Below are positions 9,114-18,285 of a stretch of 64,000 nt of DNA, one piece after another. Within the stretch, counting starts at the first letter, position 1, and every line of letters starts with the position of its first letter. The stretch comes from Microcoleus sp. bin38.metabat.b11b12b14.051 (GTDB lineage: Bacteria; Cyanobacteriota; Cyanobacteriia; Cyanobacteriales; Microcoleaceae). The position numbers and the translations under genes were made by a program. The DNA is taken from positions 124,001 to 188,000 of the forward strand of contig NZ_JAAFKD010000009.1 in assembly GCF_013299165.1 (NCBI RefSeq), read 5' to 3'. A model generated the notes under the pieces. It was not told the DNA's origin, made no database searches, and saw only the letters and a program-made list of their open reading frames with translations.

Positions 9114-9770
9114 ATGATTACTTCTCAAAAATGGCGTTCAGCAACAGCAGCAATCCTCGCAGCGGGAATTACAGTTGCAACCAGTGCGCCTCTAGTGATA
9201 GCTACTCCCGCATCAGCTCAACAACGAATTTCACAATTTGATAGCATCAGAATTCCATCGGGGAGTGTAATTCCAGTTAGCTATGAAAAAGAAAAAATTG
9301 TTGTCACCGCCGAAGAAACCACACCTTTAACACTAACTGTAGCGCGAGACATCCGCACAGACCAAGGAAGAGTATTAATCCCCGCAGGCAGCCAAATTGT
9401 CGGGGAATTGCGACCTGTCAGAAGGGGGAATCAAAAGGGCAGTCAATTTGTTGCCAGAGAGTTAATTGTCAGCCGCCGCCAACGGTATCGTATTGATGGC
9501 TATTCGGGAGTTATTACCAGAACCGAAAGAATTCAAAAAGGTGCCGGTACAGGTTCAGTAGCCGAAGGTGCGGCATTGGGCGCAGCAGCAGCAGCAGCCC
9601 TAGCAGGCATTACAGGCGACAAGGCGATCGCCACTGAAGAAGTATTGGGCGGCGCTGGGATTGGCGCTTTAGCAGGAGTATTGTTGGGGCGACGCAGTTT
9701 TGACGCGATCGTAATTCGCCCGGAAGAAGATTTGTCAGTGAGATTGCGATCGGACATCGTACTGCGGTAA
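9114..9770 (+). CDS. Secreted VirB10/TrbI-like protein with glycine zipper
   Basis: A 218-residue exported protein. Residues 1-36 form a Sec signal peptide ending ATPASA before QQ. The body (IPSGSVIPVSYEKEKI, then VLIPAGSQIVGELRPVRRG) has the paired 'IPxGS' strands seen in the C-terminal beta-barrel of VirB10/TrbI proteins. Residues ~145-190 are rich in Gly and Ala (GALAGVLLG), a glycine zipper that could insert in or cross a membrane. No type IV secretion genes are nearby, so the fold rather than a conjugation role is proposed. It is 10 bp ahead of the MgtC gene. Confidence 0.6.
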   Translation: MITSQKWRSATAAILAAGITVATSAPLVIATPASAQQRISQFDSIRIPSGSVIPVSYEKEKIVVTAEETTPLTLTVARDIRTDQGRVLIPAGSQIVGELRPVRRGNQKGSQFVARELIVSRRQRYRIDGYSGVITRTERIQKGAGTGSVAEGAALGAAAAAALAGITGDKAIATEEVLGGAGIGALAGVLLGRRSFDAIVIRPEEDLSVRLRSDIVLR

Positions 9771-9780
9771 TATTACACTC

Positions 9781-10275
9781 TTGGGATTAATTATTTGCAA
9801 TAAAACATTGTCGATCGCTAACTTGTGGTCTCCCGATAATTGGCTAGGCTTGCTGTTAAGGTTGTGCTTAGCCATGTTTGTTGGCGGAATCATTGGATGG
9901 GAGCGCCAACTCAGACACAAACCAGCGGGATTGAGGACTCATATGCTAGTCAGCCTGGGTGCTGCGCTGTTTGTTTTAATACCGCTGGCAATGAGTAAAA
10001 ATGAAAATGGACGAGATGCGATCGAGCGCGTAATTCAAGGTGTTGCGGCAGGGGTTGGGTTTTTGGGAGGCGGAGAAATCCTGCGCGAATGTCAGCAGGA
10101 AGCAGGCAAAGCTGAAGTGCACGGGCTCACATCTGCCGCTGCTATTTGGGTATCAGCAGCCTTAGGAACCGCGGCCGGATGCGGCTTGTGGCAACTTGCA
10201 TTAATCGGTGCTTTGATGTCGTTGTTTGTTCTGAGAGTAATTAAAGAGTTTGAGCGTCGGAATCATCGGAAATAG
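9781..10275 (+). CDS. MgtC/SapB family membrane protein
   Basis: A 164-residue membrane protein. The signature block LRLCLAMFVGGIIGWERQ, then KPAGLRTHMLVSLGAALFVL, matches the conserved MgtC N-terminal domain, with four to five hydrophobic segments. The short form without the ACT-like C-terminal domain is common in cyanobacteria. Pathogen MgtC inhibits the F-type ATP synthase and helps growth at low Mg2+; the role here is not established. The start is uncertain: TTG 9781 is the earliest in-frame candidate and no ATG precedes the first membrane segment. Confidence 0.85.
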   Translation: MGLIICNKTLSIANLWSPDNWLGLLLRLCLAMFVGGIIGWERQLRHKPAGLRTHMLVSLGAALFVLIPLAMSKNENGRDAIERVIQGVAAGVGFLGGGEILRECQQEAGKAEVHGLTSAAAIWVSAALGTAAGCGLWQLALIGALMSLFVLRVIKEFERRNHRK

Positions 10276-10711
10276 GCAAGCCTCAGTCGATTTGCGATTT
10301 TTCGATTTAATACCATTTTTCCAAAATCCTGCCACAGTAGTTGTAGGGTGCGTCGCTACGAACAATTGCTCGCATTTCACGCCAGATATCATAAGCTGTT
10401 CTGCATTTAAATTGTATATCAAAAAACCATCAAAGTCTTGTGGGTTGGGCGTCCCGCCCGCCCTGAATATGCAATTTAAATGCGCTACAGCTTAGCGACG
10501 CACCTTACACATTGGGTGGACGAAACGAACCCAAAAATTCTCTTGTAGCAAGCTTTTTTTTAAATGGTATAAGATGTGAAATTTTAGATTAATAGCCCAC
10601 CAGTTCAAATATTAATAAAATTGGCAATATTTAGGGAAATCTAACCTATAATATAATTGTTTTGAGCGATAAGAGTTTATATTTTTCAGCCTCAAAACAG
10701 AATAAACACGA
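10276..10711. other. Intergenic region occupied by nested repeats
   Basis: An outer hairpin (GTAGGGTGCGTCGCT at 10343-10357 with AGCGACGCACCTTA at 10494-10507) surrounds the TAAGCTGT element. Between 10510 and 10711 the DNA is AT-rich and I see no gene. Confidence 0.6.
10392..10494. mobile_element. TAAGCTGT-ended MITE-like element (copy 1, 103 bp)
   Basis: It begins TAAGCTGTTCTGCATTTAAA and ends ATTTAAATGCGCTACAGCTTA, i.e. imperfect terminal inverted repeats of about 25 bp. The interior carries a GC-rich hairpin (GGGCGTCCCGCCCGCCC). A second copy of nearly the same length lies at 30556-30659 with a different interior. No coding capacity; mobilisation in trans is inference. Confidence 0.7.
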
Positions 10712-10924
10712 TTAATTTTTTCCATAACAATTGGGCAAATTGATCGATTCCAAAGACTCTTGCCTGACACGACCCGCCATCGCAGCTAGCTGCAAACTCA
10801 TAAAAGCATTCAAGTCTTCCAAATCGCATTTTGCTGACGAAAAAATCTGCTGCATTTCATTTTCAGATTCCAAACTCAGATATCCCACAGCAATAGCTTG
10901 TTTTACTACTTCACGAATCAGCAC
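10712..10924 (-). CDS. Small conserved cyanobacterial protein, paralogue 1
   Basis: A 70-residue soluble protein. It shares with its upstream neighbour (10971-11201) the pattern LIRxxxxQAxxxGYLxLExENxxxxxxxxxKxxLEDLNAFMxLQLAAMxGxVxQES. The equal spacing of identities over the whole length shows a tandem duplication. Predicted mostly helical. Function unknown; small helical proteins of this type are common in filamentous cyanobacteria. Confidence 0.7.
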   Translation of the reverse strand: MLIREVVKQAIAVGYLSLESENEMQQIFSSAKCDLEDLNAFMSLQLAAMAGRVRQESLESINLPNCYGKN

Positions 10925-10970
10925 AATAAAATACTCCCTGACTACATTTACACTAAAAAATACCTATTTA

Positions 10971-11201
10971 CTAACAGGAAGTCTCGGAAACAGTTTCGCC
11001 TAAAAATTCAAAACCTTTCAGCTCGCGAGACTCTTGTTTCACCAAACCTGACATAGCTGCTAGTTGCAAAGTCATAAAAGCATTTAAGTCTTCCAATTCA
11101 TACTTGGTAGTAGTTAACATCCGCCGTAGTTGATTTTCGGCTTCAAGAGTGAGATAACCTAGGCTCAGAGCTTGTTGGGCTAGGTCGCGAATTAGTACCA
11201 T
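10971..11201 (-). CDS. Small conserved cyanobacterial protein, paralogue 2
   Basis: A 76-residue protein, upstream tandem paralogue of 10712-10924, 46 bp from it on the same strand and probably in one transcript. The core LEDLNAFMTLQLAAMSGLVKQESREL is the best conserved part. The C-terminus ends ETVSETSC with a terminal cysteine. No catalytic motif is visible. Confidence 0.7.
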   Translation of the reverse strand: MVLIRDLAQQALSLGYLTLEAENQLRRMLTTTKYELEDLNAFMTLQLAAMSGLVKQESRELKGFEFLGETVSETSC

Positions 11202-11764
11202 GACGATTGCGTGTTTTGTTGGTTGAATAGCCTCAGTATCAACCCTTTTTACTGACTTTGCAGTGACGGCTATTGCTGTATTCCTGTGACATTTTTAGAG
11301 GTGGGCCGTGACAGCCGGAGTCGTAAGGTGTGACTAAGTAATTGCACGGATGTGACGGAGATCACGCGGGAGAGAGGGGGGAGAGCGGGCTGGCTGCGAG
11401 TTAGGAATGAAAATTTAATAACTTGCACAAGTTTGTGGGTGTCCCGCCCGCCGCTCTCACAAGGGCGGGCGAGACACCCCACAATAACAATTAAAATTGT
11501 AAGTTATTTAATTTGCGATCCTTAGAGAGCAGGTAAACAGCGAGAGAGTCTCCGAGCCGGCTCGCTGCGACTTGCTTGGGTTCCTCTCGACTAACTCCGG
11601 CGAGATACAGCAAAAGTCCGGAGCCGGTAAAGAGTGTCCGAATGCAAGAAGGGTAGAATTTTTCTTCCCTCTGACGAATGACGAATGACTGCTAGTTACT
11701 GCCTTCTACCTTCAGAAGACGGTGAGCGTCTATAATCAGCAAGTTAAATATTTACGGCAAGACT
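11202..11764. other. Intergenic with nested inverted repeat
   Basis: At 11411-11514 an outer inverted pair (AAATTTAATAACTT / AAGTTATTTAATTT) encloses an inner GC-rich pair (GTGGGTGTCCCGCCC / GGGCGGGCGAGACACCCCAC). Minus-strand frames over this segment are by-products of the palindromes. The rest holds no recognised gene. Confidence 0.6.
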
Positions 11765-13513
11765 ATGGAAGCAACACATAAAGATTTGTTACAACAAATA
11801 GCTCAACTATCGGACACTTATGGTAATTTAGCCGATCGCCTGTCAAGAGCAGCTAAACAACTGCAAGACTCCGGCCTTCCTCCTTCCGACAGCTTACTGC
11901 AAGAAATTGCCGCCTACAGTCGCAACTTTGCAGAAGTCCAAAAAAAAGCTCTGGATCTCAACAAATCCGCCCTCGCACCGGGGGAAATTACTTCTATCAA
12001 AGACATTCAAAACTTAGTCGAGACTGTCGCAGCTTCCGCAGGTAAAGCAGGAATTCGCGACGCAGCTTTGAAAGTGCTCGATCGAGTATTGGCGATCGCC
12101 CACCGCGAAAAAAGCGACTTCGCGCCCTTACAATCAGTGCACGGTAAAGCCCGCGAACTCCACCGCGCCATTTCCGAATCAACCCCAACTCAACTGCATT
12201 CCGACGCCGAATCCTTAGTGGGCGGCAAACACCCAGTTGCAGCAGTGCTCGCCCTAGTTGAACAGCAAGACAAATTAGATGACGAAGAGTGGGTGATCCT
12301 AGAAGAAACAGTCAGCGCCGCTTTTGGGAAACAAATAGCCGTCGCCATTTCTAGAGGCAAATTAACCATTACTGAGATGGTAAAAGCAGCCCCTGTAAAA
12401 GTCGAACCCGCAGTCAAAACAGCAGCAGAACCAAAAATGGGCGCCCAACCTCTGCCCGAAGTTATCATCATCCCGTCGGGAAATGTCGCCCCGAAACAAG
12501 TTGCAGTTGCGCCACAAATCCAAATTTTAGAATCTCCCGCACCGACAGCACCCATGCACGAAGTGATTATCGTGCCTAGCGTGGAAGTACCTAAATCGCT
12601 GCAAGCAATGGGCTCCGGCAACATTGTGTTTGGGGCACCTCGCGAGATTCAACAAGCGCCAGTAGAGGGCGGTTTGGGATTGAAAGTTTTGGCGCACATT
12701 CAGGGAATTGGCGATCGAACTTTTGGCGCTCAAGAATACGCAGGTACAAAAGCTCAAGGGCGGCGCGTGGAAGGATTTATGATTAATATCGAGCCACAAA
12801 TTCCCGGCTTAACAGTCGAGTATATGGCTCACGTCGAAGGTGTTGGCGATACTCCTTGGATTAGCGAAGGGGAATTAGCGGGTTTTCGCTCTCAAGCGAA
12901 ACGAATTGAAGGATTTGCAGTGCGGTTGAGCGGGCCGCAAGCTGATAAGTATGACGTATTTTATAGCGCTCACATTCAGAATATCGGCGACACCGACGTG
13001 TCATCCAACGGCGAATATTGCGGCACTCGCGGCAAAGCTTTGAGAATTGAGGGCATCAAAGTTTGGATCGCGCCGTCTGCGAGTTCCCAAGTTGCGGCGG
13101 CTGTGGGTTTAAAAGTGTTGGCGCACATTCAAGGAATTGGCGATCGGACTTTTAGCGATAAAGAATATGCCGGTACCAAAGCTCAAGGCCGCCGCGTCGA
13201 AGGTTTTCAAATTAAAATAGAGCCTCCAGTTCCCGGTATAAATTTGGAGTACATGGCTCACGTTGAAGGAGTTGGCGATACTGCTTGGATTGATGAAGGG
13301 GAACTCGCAGGTTTCCGAGGAAAAGCGAAGCGCATTGAAGGATTTGCCGCGCGACTGACTGGGCCGCAAGCTGATAAGTACGATGTATTTTACAGCGCTC
13401 ACATTCAGAATGTAGGCGATACTCCTGTTGGTTCTAACGGTCAATATTGCGGCACTCGCGGCAAAGGTTTGAGGGTTGAGGGGATGACGGTTTGGGTTGA
13501 GCCGAAAGCGTAA
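11765..13513 (+). CDS. Protein with six ChW repeats
   Basis: A 582-residue protein. Residues 1-~205 form a helical N-terminal domain; residues ~205-300 are a Pro/Ala/Val-rich linker in which EVIIxPS occurs twice. The C-terminal ~280 residues are two tandem blocks of three ChW-like units each: 'LKVLAHIQGIGDRTF', 'VEYMAHVEGVGDTPW' and 'VFYSAHIQNIGDTDV', each ending GRRVEGF, AKRIEGF or ALRIEGI. ChW (clostridial hydrophobic, conserved Trp/Gly) repeats are known from clostridial extracellular proteins, where adhesion is proposed. No signal peptide is evident here. The two triplets are close copies, indicating segmental duplication. Confidence 0.75.
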   Translation: MEATHKDLLQQIAQLSDTYGNLADRLSRAAKQLQDSGLPPSDSLLQEIAAYSRNFAEVQKKALDLNKSALAPGEITSIKDIQNLVETVAASAGKAGIRDAALKVLDRVLAIAHREKSDFAPLQSVHGKARELHRAISESTPTQLHSDAESLVGGKHPVAAVLALVEQQDKLDDEEWVILEETVSAAFGKQIAVAISRGKLTITEMVKAAPVKVEPAVKTAAEPKMGAQPLPEVIIIPSGNVAPKQVAVAPQIQILESPAPTAPMHEVIIVPSVEVPKSLQAMGSGNIVFGAPREIQQAPVEGGLGLKVLAHIQGIGDRTFGAQEYAGTKAQGRRVEGFMINIEPQIPGLTVEYMAHVEGVGDTPWISEGELAGFRSQAKRIEGFAVRLSGPQADKYDVFYSAHIQNIGDTDVSSNGEYCGTRGKALRIEGIKVWIAPSASSQVAAAVGLKVLAHIQGIGDRTFSDKEYAGTKAQGRRVEGFQIKIEPPVPGINLEYMAHVEGVGDTAWIDEGELAGFRGKAKRIEGFAARLTGPQADKYDVFYSAHIQNVGDTPVGSNGQYCGTRGKGLRVEGMTVWVEPKA

Positions 13514-13529
13514 AAATTGAGAAGCCGCA

Positions 13530-14005
13530 AATCTCAGAAACCGGGTTTCTTCCTATATTTTTCGTACTCAACCGAAATTTGTCGCAGAAACCCGGTTTCT
13601 CGCCACCTGCAAAGTCTTGGTGCACGCAAATCTCAGAAACCGGGTTTCTTCCTGTATTTTTCGTACTCAACCGAAATTTGTCGCAGAAACCCGGTTTCTC
13701 GCCACCTGCAAAGTCTTGGTGCACGCAAATCTCAGAAACCGGGTTTCTTCCTGTATTTTTCGTACTCAACCGAAATTTGTCGCAGAAACCCGGTTTCTCG
13801 CCACCTGCAAAGTCTTGGTGCACGCAAATCTCAGAAACCGGGTTTCTTCCTATATTTTTCGTACTCAACCGAAATTTGTCGCAGAAACCCGGTTTCTCGC
13901 CACCTGCAAAGTCTTGGTGCACGCAAATCTCAGAAACCCGGTTTCTTCCTATATTTTTCGTATTCAACCGAAATTTGTCGCAGAAATCGGTTTTTTTCCA
14001 GCCTA
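13530..14005. repeat. 99-bp tandem repeat, five copies
   Basis: TCTCAGAAACC recurs at 13532, 13631, 13730, 13829 and 13928, an exact 99-bp period. Each unit carries GAAACCGGGTTTC and, inverted, GAAACCCGGTTTC, so each can fold into a hairpin. The array fills the gap between two convergent genes. Long frames on both strands here result from the 99-bp (33-codon) period and are not genes. Confidence 0.95.
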
Positions 14006-14027
14006 CCTACTTACGGTCAATCCTGTG

Positions 14028-14327
14028 CTAATGGTGTAGCAGGTGCGATACGCTTTCGAGAGCATTACCGATCGCACTTGGAGCAGTTTCACAGGCGGCA
14101 GCTTCGGCGGCGCAGTGAGTGGCGTGGAGTGCGTGTCCGACTGTTTTCGCCCCTGAGTCGATCGCGCCGTCAGCCACAAAACCATTAGCCTCGTACTGGC
14201 TCATTTCGGCTTGCATCTTTTTGTTGAACTCGGATTGATTCGGTTCCCAGTTGCGGACTGTTTGGATAATCTCGATCGCAGCCCAAATAAGCATTCCGAG
14301 TACGATCGCAGCAATTAAGTATTCCAT
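14028..14327 (-). CDS. Small membrane-anchored protein, unknown
   Basis: A 99-residue protein with one N-terminal membrane segment (residues ~2-22, EYLIAAIVLGMLIWAAIEII) and an Ala/His-rich, cysteine-containing tail (HALHATHCAAEAAACE) ending HLLHH. The His/Cys-rich tail could bind metal, which is inference. Convergent with the ChW-repeat gene. Confidence 0.5.
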   Translation of the reverse strand: MEYLIAAIVLGMLIWAAIEIIQTVRNWEPNQSEFNKKMQAEMSQYEANGFVADGAIDSGAKTVGHALHATHCAAEAAACETAPSAIGNALESVSHLLHH

Positions 14328-14484
14328 AGCTTTCTTAAAAGTTGAGGTTTGCTGTGTTTAATCTAGCGTGGCAATTGAAGGCAGACAGGATAGAAAATAT
14401 CAAAGTCTAGTTCCGATTTCTACCTCTTAGTCTGCGGAGGCAGACTTCGTTTGTGTAGTAGCGATTTCAATCGCCGAATTATCT

Positions 14485-15282
14485 TCACCCTTGCAAAGCC
14501 GCCAACAGACACAGCAACAAAGCCTCAGTCCACTCGACTACAGCACCGTAAGTATCGCCCGTGTGGCCGCCCAAACGGTGGTTAAACCAGGCTCCAGCAA
14601 AAATTCCGATCGCGCTTCCCCCCAAAGCCATCCCCACAGCTAACAGCCACCGATCGCCCTCCAAGACAACTTGCAGCACGCTCAAGCTCAGCAATAACAG
14701 CACTCCTGGGATAAAATCAAAAGGTGAATAAATCGATTCTTTATGAAAAGCTCCCTTCCCCTCCGGGCGAAGATACGGATAGCGGGCGATCGCCACCAGT
14801 TGGCCCCACCTCCCCCAACCCGCTACACCCATCAAAGCCAGCCACCGATAGTTACTCAAGTCCGAGAGAGCGGCAGTTTTGAGCAGGACGATCGCGATCG
14901 CAGCCATCGCTCCAAAGGCTCCTGTAACGCTATCCCGCATCACTTCCAGCCTGCGTACCGGGTCGGGGACTGCCAGCCCGTCCGCCGCGTCCATAGCCCC
15001 ATCTAGGTGCAGCCCGCCAGTGACTGCAATGCCCAAAACTACTACTAAGGCCGATCGAGTCAGAGTAGGCATCCCCAACAACTGCAAGCCTAGATCCGCC
15101 AGTCCCAGCATCCCGCCAATCAAAAGCCCGATCGCCGGTGCCAAGCGAGCAATGCCCCGAAACTCCAAAGTCCAAGACATCGGTACCGGCAAGCAAGTAT
15201 AAAATGCGACTGCCGCGGCGATCGCAGCACCTTGATTCCGGAAAAAGTCGATCGTAGAGCGAACCAATTTATCATCCATCAT
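14485..15282 (-). CDS. cobS: Adenosylcobinamide-GDP ribazoletransferase (cobalamin synthase)
   Basis: A 265-residue polytopic membrane enzyme that joins adenosylcobinamide-GDP and alpha-ribazole in the last stage of (pseudo)cobalamin synthesis. Family hallmarks: FYTCLPVP near residue 28, [16 protein letters not shown] (acidic metal-binding motif) and the C-terminal [21 protein letters not shown]. Length and motif order are normal. No other cob gene lies nearby and I could not see a cobalamin riboswitch in the ~250 bp upstream. Confidence 0.95.
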   Translation of the reverse strand: MMDDKLVRSTIDFFRNQGAAIAAAVAFYTCLPVPMSWTLEFRGIARLAPAIGLLIGGMLGLADLGLQLLGMPTLTRSALVVVLGIAVTGGLHLDGAMDAADGLAVPDPVRRLEVMRDSVTGAFGAMAAIAIVLLKTAALSDLSNYRWLALMGVAGWGRWGQLVAIARYPYLRPEGKGAFHKESIYSPFDFIPGVLLLLSLSVLQVVLEGDRWLLAVGMALGGSAIGIFAGAWFNHRLGGHTGDTYGAVVEWTEALLLCLLAALQG

Positions 15283-15541
15283 AAGATAGAAAATTTTTCA
15301 TCTTTTATGCGGTTGCTAATCCATTAGCCTGTGCCAGAATTGGAACTGTAACACCCTAGTCCTTTGGATCGGGCATTCCTCCTGCCCGAGGTCTTTTCCC
15401 CGGAAAACCTCTGCCGGCAGCGATCCCGAAGCTCCCTATCTCAAATGGCTAAACTTAAGATCCGCGTTTCCCGTATCCAGAATTCTAGCTAACTCCCTGA
15501 TTTCCAAGACGGGAACATACTACAACAGAGGCTTTTGCTCC

Positions 15542-15988
15542 ATGAGTGACCAATTAAATAACAGGGTAGTTGCTCCTTGCATCATCGATACAGGCATTGT
15601 CGTCAACAAGCGCGATATCAAAAGATTGCTGTTTGATTTGGGACGTGTCCGCTACCTTCACATCCAAGATGGCAAGGTTTACAGCGAAGGGGAAGGTTAT
15701 GTGTTCGAAGTCTTCGCCAACCCCGATCGTTCTACCCTGATTGCCAACCACGCGCTTTATTTGAACGTATATAGTTTTGATTACCTGGAACTGAAACAGT
15801 CCGCTGAAGAAGGTGCTTATTTTGACCTGATTCAAGAGGGACGGCAGTTACGGTTAATTCCCCTGTCAAATCCTTTGCAAGAACAAGTCGCCCGGAATTT
15901 AAATGCTGCGGCGTTGGATGCGGTGGTCGATCAGGTACTCTCAGGGAACTGGGATCTGCAATTGGATGAGGATGATTCTCCCTTTTAA
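15542..15988 (+). CDS. Conserved cyanobacterial protein, unknown
   Basis: A 148-residue soluble protein starting MSDQLNNRVVAPCIIDTGIV, with an acidic C-terminus (LQLDEDDSPF). It has an alpha/beta look with strands RYLHIQDGKVY and GYVFEVFANPDRSTLI. I recognise it as a protein conserved across cyanobacteria but know no function. ATG 15542 follows an AGAGG-like ribosome binding site (ACAGAGGCTTTTGCTCC). Confidence 0.7.
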   Translation: MSDQLNNRVVAPCIIDTGIVVNKRDIKRLLFDLGRVRYLHIQDGKVYSEGEGYVFEVFANPDRSTLIANHALYLNVYSFDYLELKQSAEEGAYFDLIQEGRQLRLIPLSNPLQEQVARNLNAAALDAVVDQVLSGNWDLQLDEDDSPF

Positions 15989-15993
15989 TGGTC

Positions 15994-16450
15994 ACGTCAA
16001 TTGATTTTAGATTTTAGATTTTAGATTTTAGATTTACTTTACAGATGAATCTGGGAAGAGGAACTAGGGTCTAAAATTTTTTGCTGTCTGCGGAGGCCCT
16101 GCGGGGGCTTGTATCCGTCAATTGATTTTAGATTTTAGATTTTAGATTTTAGATTTACTTTACAGATGAATCTGGGAAGAGGAACTAGGGTCTAAAATTT
16201 TTTGCTGTCTGCGGAGGCCCTGCGGGGGCTTGTATCCGTCAATTGATTTTAGATTTTAGATTTTAGATTTTAGATTTACTTTACAGATGAATCTGGGAAG
16301 AGGAACTAGGGTCTAAAATTTTTTGCTGTCTGCGGAGGCCCTGCGGGGGCTTGTATCCGTCAATCGATTTTAGATTTTAGATTTTAGATTTTAGATTTAC
16401 TTTACAGATGAATCTGGGAAGAGGAACTAGGGTCTAAAATTTTTTGTGTT
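15994..16450. repeat. 121-bp tandem repeat, about four copies
   Basis: Units start at 15996, 16117, 16238 and 16359. Each holds a run of TTTTAGA heptamers, an AGGAACTAGGGTCTAAAA segment and, in the first three copies, a GC-rich segment (GGAGGCCCTGCGGGGGC). The fourth copy diverges at its 3' end. The array fills the upstream region of tgt. Confidence 0.95.
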
Positions 16451-16575
16451 CCACGACTTCTGTCATGGCTTGTATCCGTTTTTGGGCGGGGTGATGCGTT
16501 TTTTGTCGCGATGTCATCAACAATAGGTTAGATAACAACGACTGCCCAGTAGCGGTTAACGATCGACGGTGACTA

Positions 16576-17706
16576 ATGACTCAAGACAAGGCAAAATTTT
16601 CTTTTAAATGTCAGGCTAATTGCAGCCATAGCCAAGCACGTGCAGGGGTGTTTGACACTCCCCACGGTATTGTGGAAACGCCTAAATTTATGCCGGTGGG
16701 GACTTTGGCTAATGTCAAAACGTTGACCCCGGCACATCTTGAGGACGCGGGTTCTCAAATGGTTTTGGCAAATACTTATCACTTGCACTTGCAGCCGGGG
16801 GAACGGATTGTCGCCGGCGCCGGCGGATTGCACAAATTTATGGCTTGGCCGGGCCCGATTCTGACTGATTCGGGCGGCTTTCAGGTGTTTAGCTTGAGCC
16901 AAATGCGGACTATTTCGGAGAATGGGGTGACTTTTCGAGCTCCCCGCGACGGCCGCATCATTAATTTAACGCCGGAAAAGTCGATCGAGATTCAGAACGA
17001 ATTGGGCGCTGACGTGATTATGGCCTTTGACGAGTGTCCGCCCTACCCCGCTACGCGGGACGAGGTGGAGGCAGCCACAGAGCGCACTTACCGCTGGCTG
17101 CAACGCTGTATGCAGGCTCACTCGCGGCCCGAACAGGCTTTGTTCGGCATCGTGCAGGGAGGCGTTTTCCCCGATTTACGATCGCGCGCAGCAAACCAGT
17201 TAGTAGATTTAGATTTACCAGGTTATGCGATCGGCGGAGTTAGCGTCGGCGAATCGGGGGATTTGATCGCGGAGATTGTGAGAGTTACTGCGCCCTTGTT
17301 ACCAGCAACTAAACCGCGTTATTTGATGGGGATTGGCACCTATCGCGAAATGGCCTTAGCTGTGGCCAGCGGCATAGATATGTTTGACTGCGTGATTCCG
17401 ACTCGCCTGGGCCGTCACGGGACAGCTTTTGTGCGCGGGGAACGCTGGAATTTGAAAAATGCTCGGTTTCGCGAGGATTTTGCTCCGCTGGATGAGTCTT
17501 GTCCTTGCTATACCTGCCAAAAATTCAGTCGGGCTTACTTGGCACATTTGGCGCGCGCGAAGGAAGCACTCAGCTATACTTTGCTAGCGCTGCACAACGT
17601 GACGGAGTTGATTCGCTTTACTGGGAGGATGCGGGAGGCGATTTTGGCCGATCGATTTACCGAAGAGTTTGCCCACTGGCTGACACCGACTGTCGATCGA
17701 TCGTGA
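16576..17706 (+). CDS. tgt: Queuine tRNA-ribosyltransferase
   Basis: A 376-residue TIM-barrel enzyme that exchanges guanine-34 for a queuosine precursor in GUN-anticodon tRNAs. Seen: the catalytic Asp in [13 protein letters not shown] (~residue 96), the nucleophile region [17 protein letters not shown] (~266) and the zinc site CPCYTC with a His ~25 residues later (LLALHN). It ends 60 bp before psbK, and the two may be co-transcribed. The start [12 protein letters not shown] has the usual length. Confidence 0.96.
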   Translation: MTQDKAKFSFKCQANCSHSQARAGVFDTPHGIVETPKFMPVGTLANVKTLTPAHLEDAGSQMVLANTYHLHLQPGERIVAGAGGLHKFMAWPGPILTDSGGFQVFSLSQMRTISENGVTFRAPRDGRIINLTPEKSIEIQNELGADVIMAFDECPPYPATRDEVEAATERTYRWLQRCMQAHSRPEQALFGIVQGGVFPDLRSRAANQLVDLDLPGYAIGGVSVGESGDLIAEIVRVTAPLLPATKPRYLMGIGTYREMALAVASGIDMFDCVIPTRLGRHGTAFVRGERWNLKNARFREDFAPLDESCPCYTCQKFSRAYLAHLARAKEALSYTLLALHNVTELIRFTGRMREAILADRFTEEFAHWLTPTVDRS

Positions 17707-17766
17707 TTGCCTTGGTTTAAGATATGCGACAATTATGAAAATTGTGTTGGATAGGTAGGTTGATTC

Positions 17767-17904
17767 ATGGAAGCTGCATTACTGTTGGCTAAACTGCCCG
17801 AGGCTTATGCGATCTTTGACCCTTTGGTTAATGTTTTGCCAGTGATTCCCGTGTTTTTCTTGCTGCTGGCTTTTGTCTGGCAAGCGGCTGTCGGGTTCAG
17901 ATAA
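17767..17904 (+). CDS. psbK: Photosystem II reaction centre protein K
   Basis: A 45-codon gene. The product begins MEAALLLAK and continues [19 protein letters not shown], ending [12 protein letters not shown]. The mature PsbK protein starts at Lys-9 (KLPEAY) after removal of the short leader, and has one thylakoid membrane segment. It is a small core subunit of photosystem II near CP43. The sequence is essentially canonical. A perfect terminator hairpin follows 20 bp after the stop. Confidence 0.97.
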   Translation: MEAALLLAKLPEAYAIFDPLVNVLPVIPVFFLLLAFVWQAAVGFR

Positions 17905-17924
17905 GTTTCATTTCATTAAAAATC

Positions 17925-17954
17925 AGGGGCAATTCACCAATTGCCCCTGCTTTT
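17925..17954 (+). terminator. Rho-independent terminator after psbK
   Basis: AGGGGCAATT, a CACC loop and AATTGCCCCT make a perfect 10-bp stem, followed by GCTTTT. Confidence 0.85.
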
Positions 17955-18009
17955 AGCTGTTAAGTTTTATTTCGTTCTTCTTTCTATCCTAGTCCTGGAC
18001 TGATGGGTA

Positions 18010-18256
18010 GCCAGAAACCGGGTTTTTCGGCAAAATACTTGACTAAAACCCTCAATCTCCGTAAAAAACCCGGTTTCTTGAGAATTGCGTATCGGTGGCC
18101 AGAAACCGGGTTTTTTCACGAAATACTCGATTAAAACCCTCAATCTCGGTAAAAAACCCGGTTTCTTGAGAATTGCGTATCGGTGGTCAGAAACCGGGTT
18201 TTTTCACGAAATACTCAATTAAAACCCTCAATCTCGGTAAAAAACCCGGTTTCTAG
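18010..18256. repeat. 88-bp tandem repeat, three copies (AAACCGGGTTT family)
   Basis: CAGAAACCGGGTTTT recurs at 18012, 18100 and 18188 (88-bp period), each paired with AAAACCCGGTTTCT about 50 bp on. The array lies between the convergent psbK and GST genes. Confidence 0.9.
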
Positions 18257-18285
18257 GTTCCCAGCCAACAAGTCCCGAACTTCCT

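Noticed and set aside
9781-9800. ATG start for the MgtC gene
   Set aside because: No in-frame ATG exists before the first membrane helix; TTG 9781 kept with a note.
13434-14188. Several long open frames on both strands over the 13.5 kb array
   Set aside because: They are produced by the 99-bp period (33 codons without stops); proteins are perfect repeats without family similarity.
15283-15541. Possible cobalamin riboswitch upstream of cobS
   Set aside because: I could not find the conserved B12-box-like core; only generic GC-rich hairpins are present.
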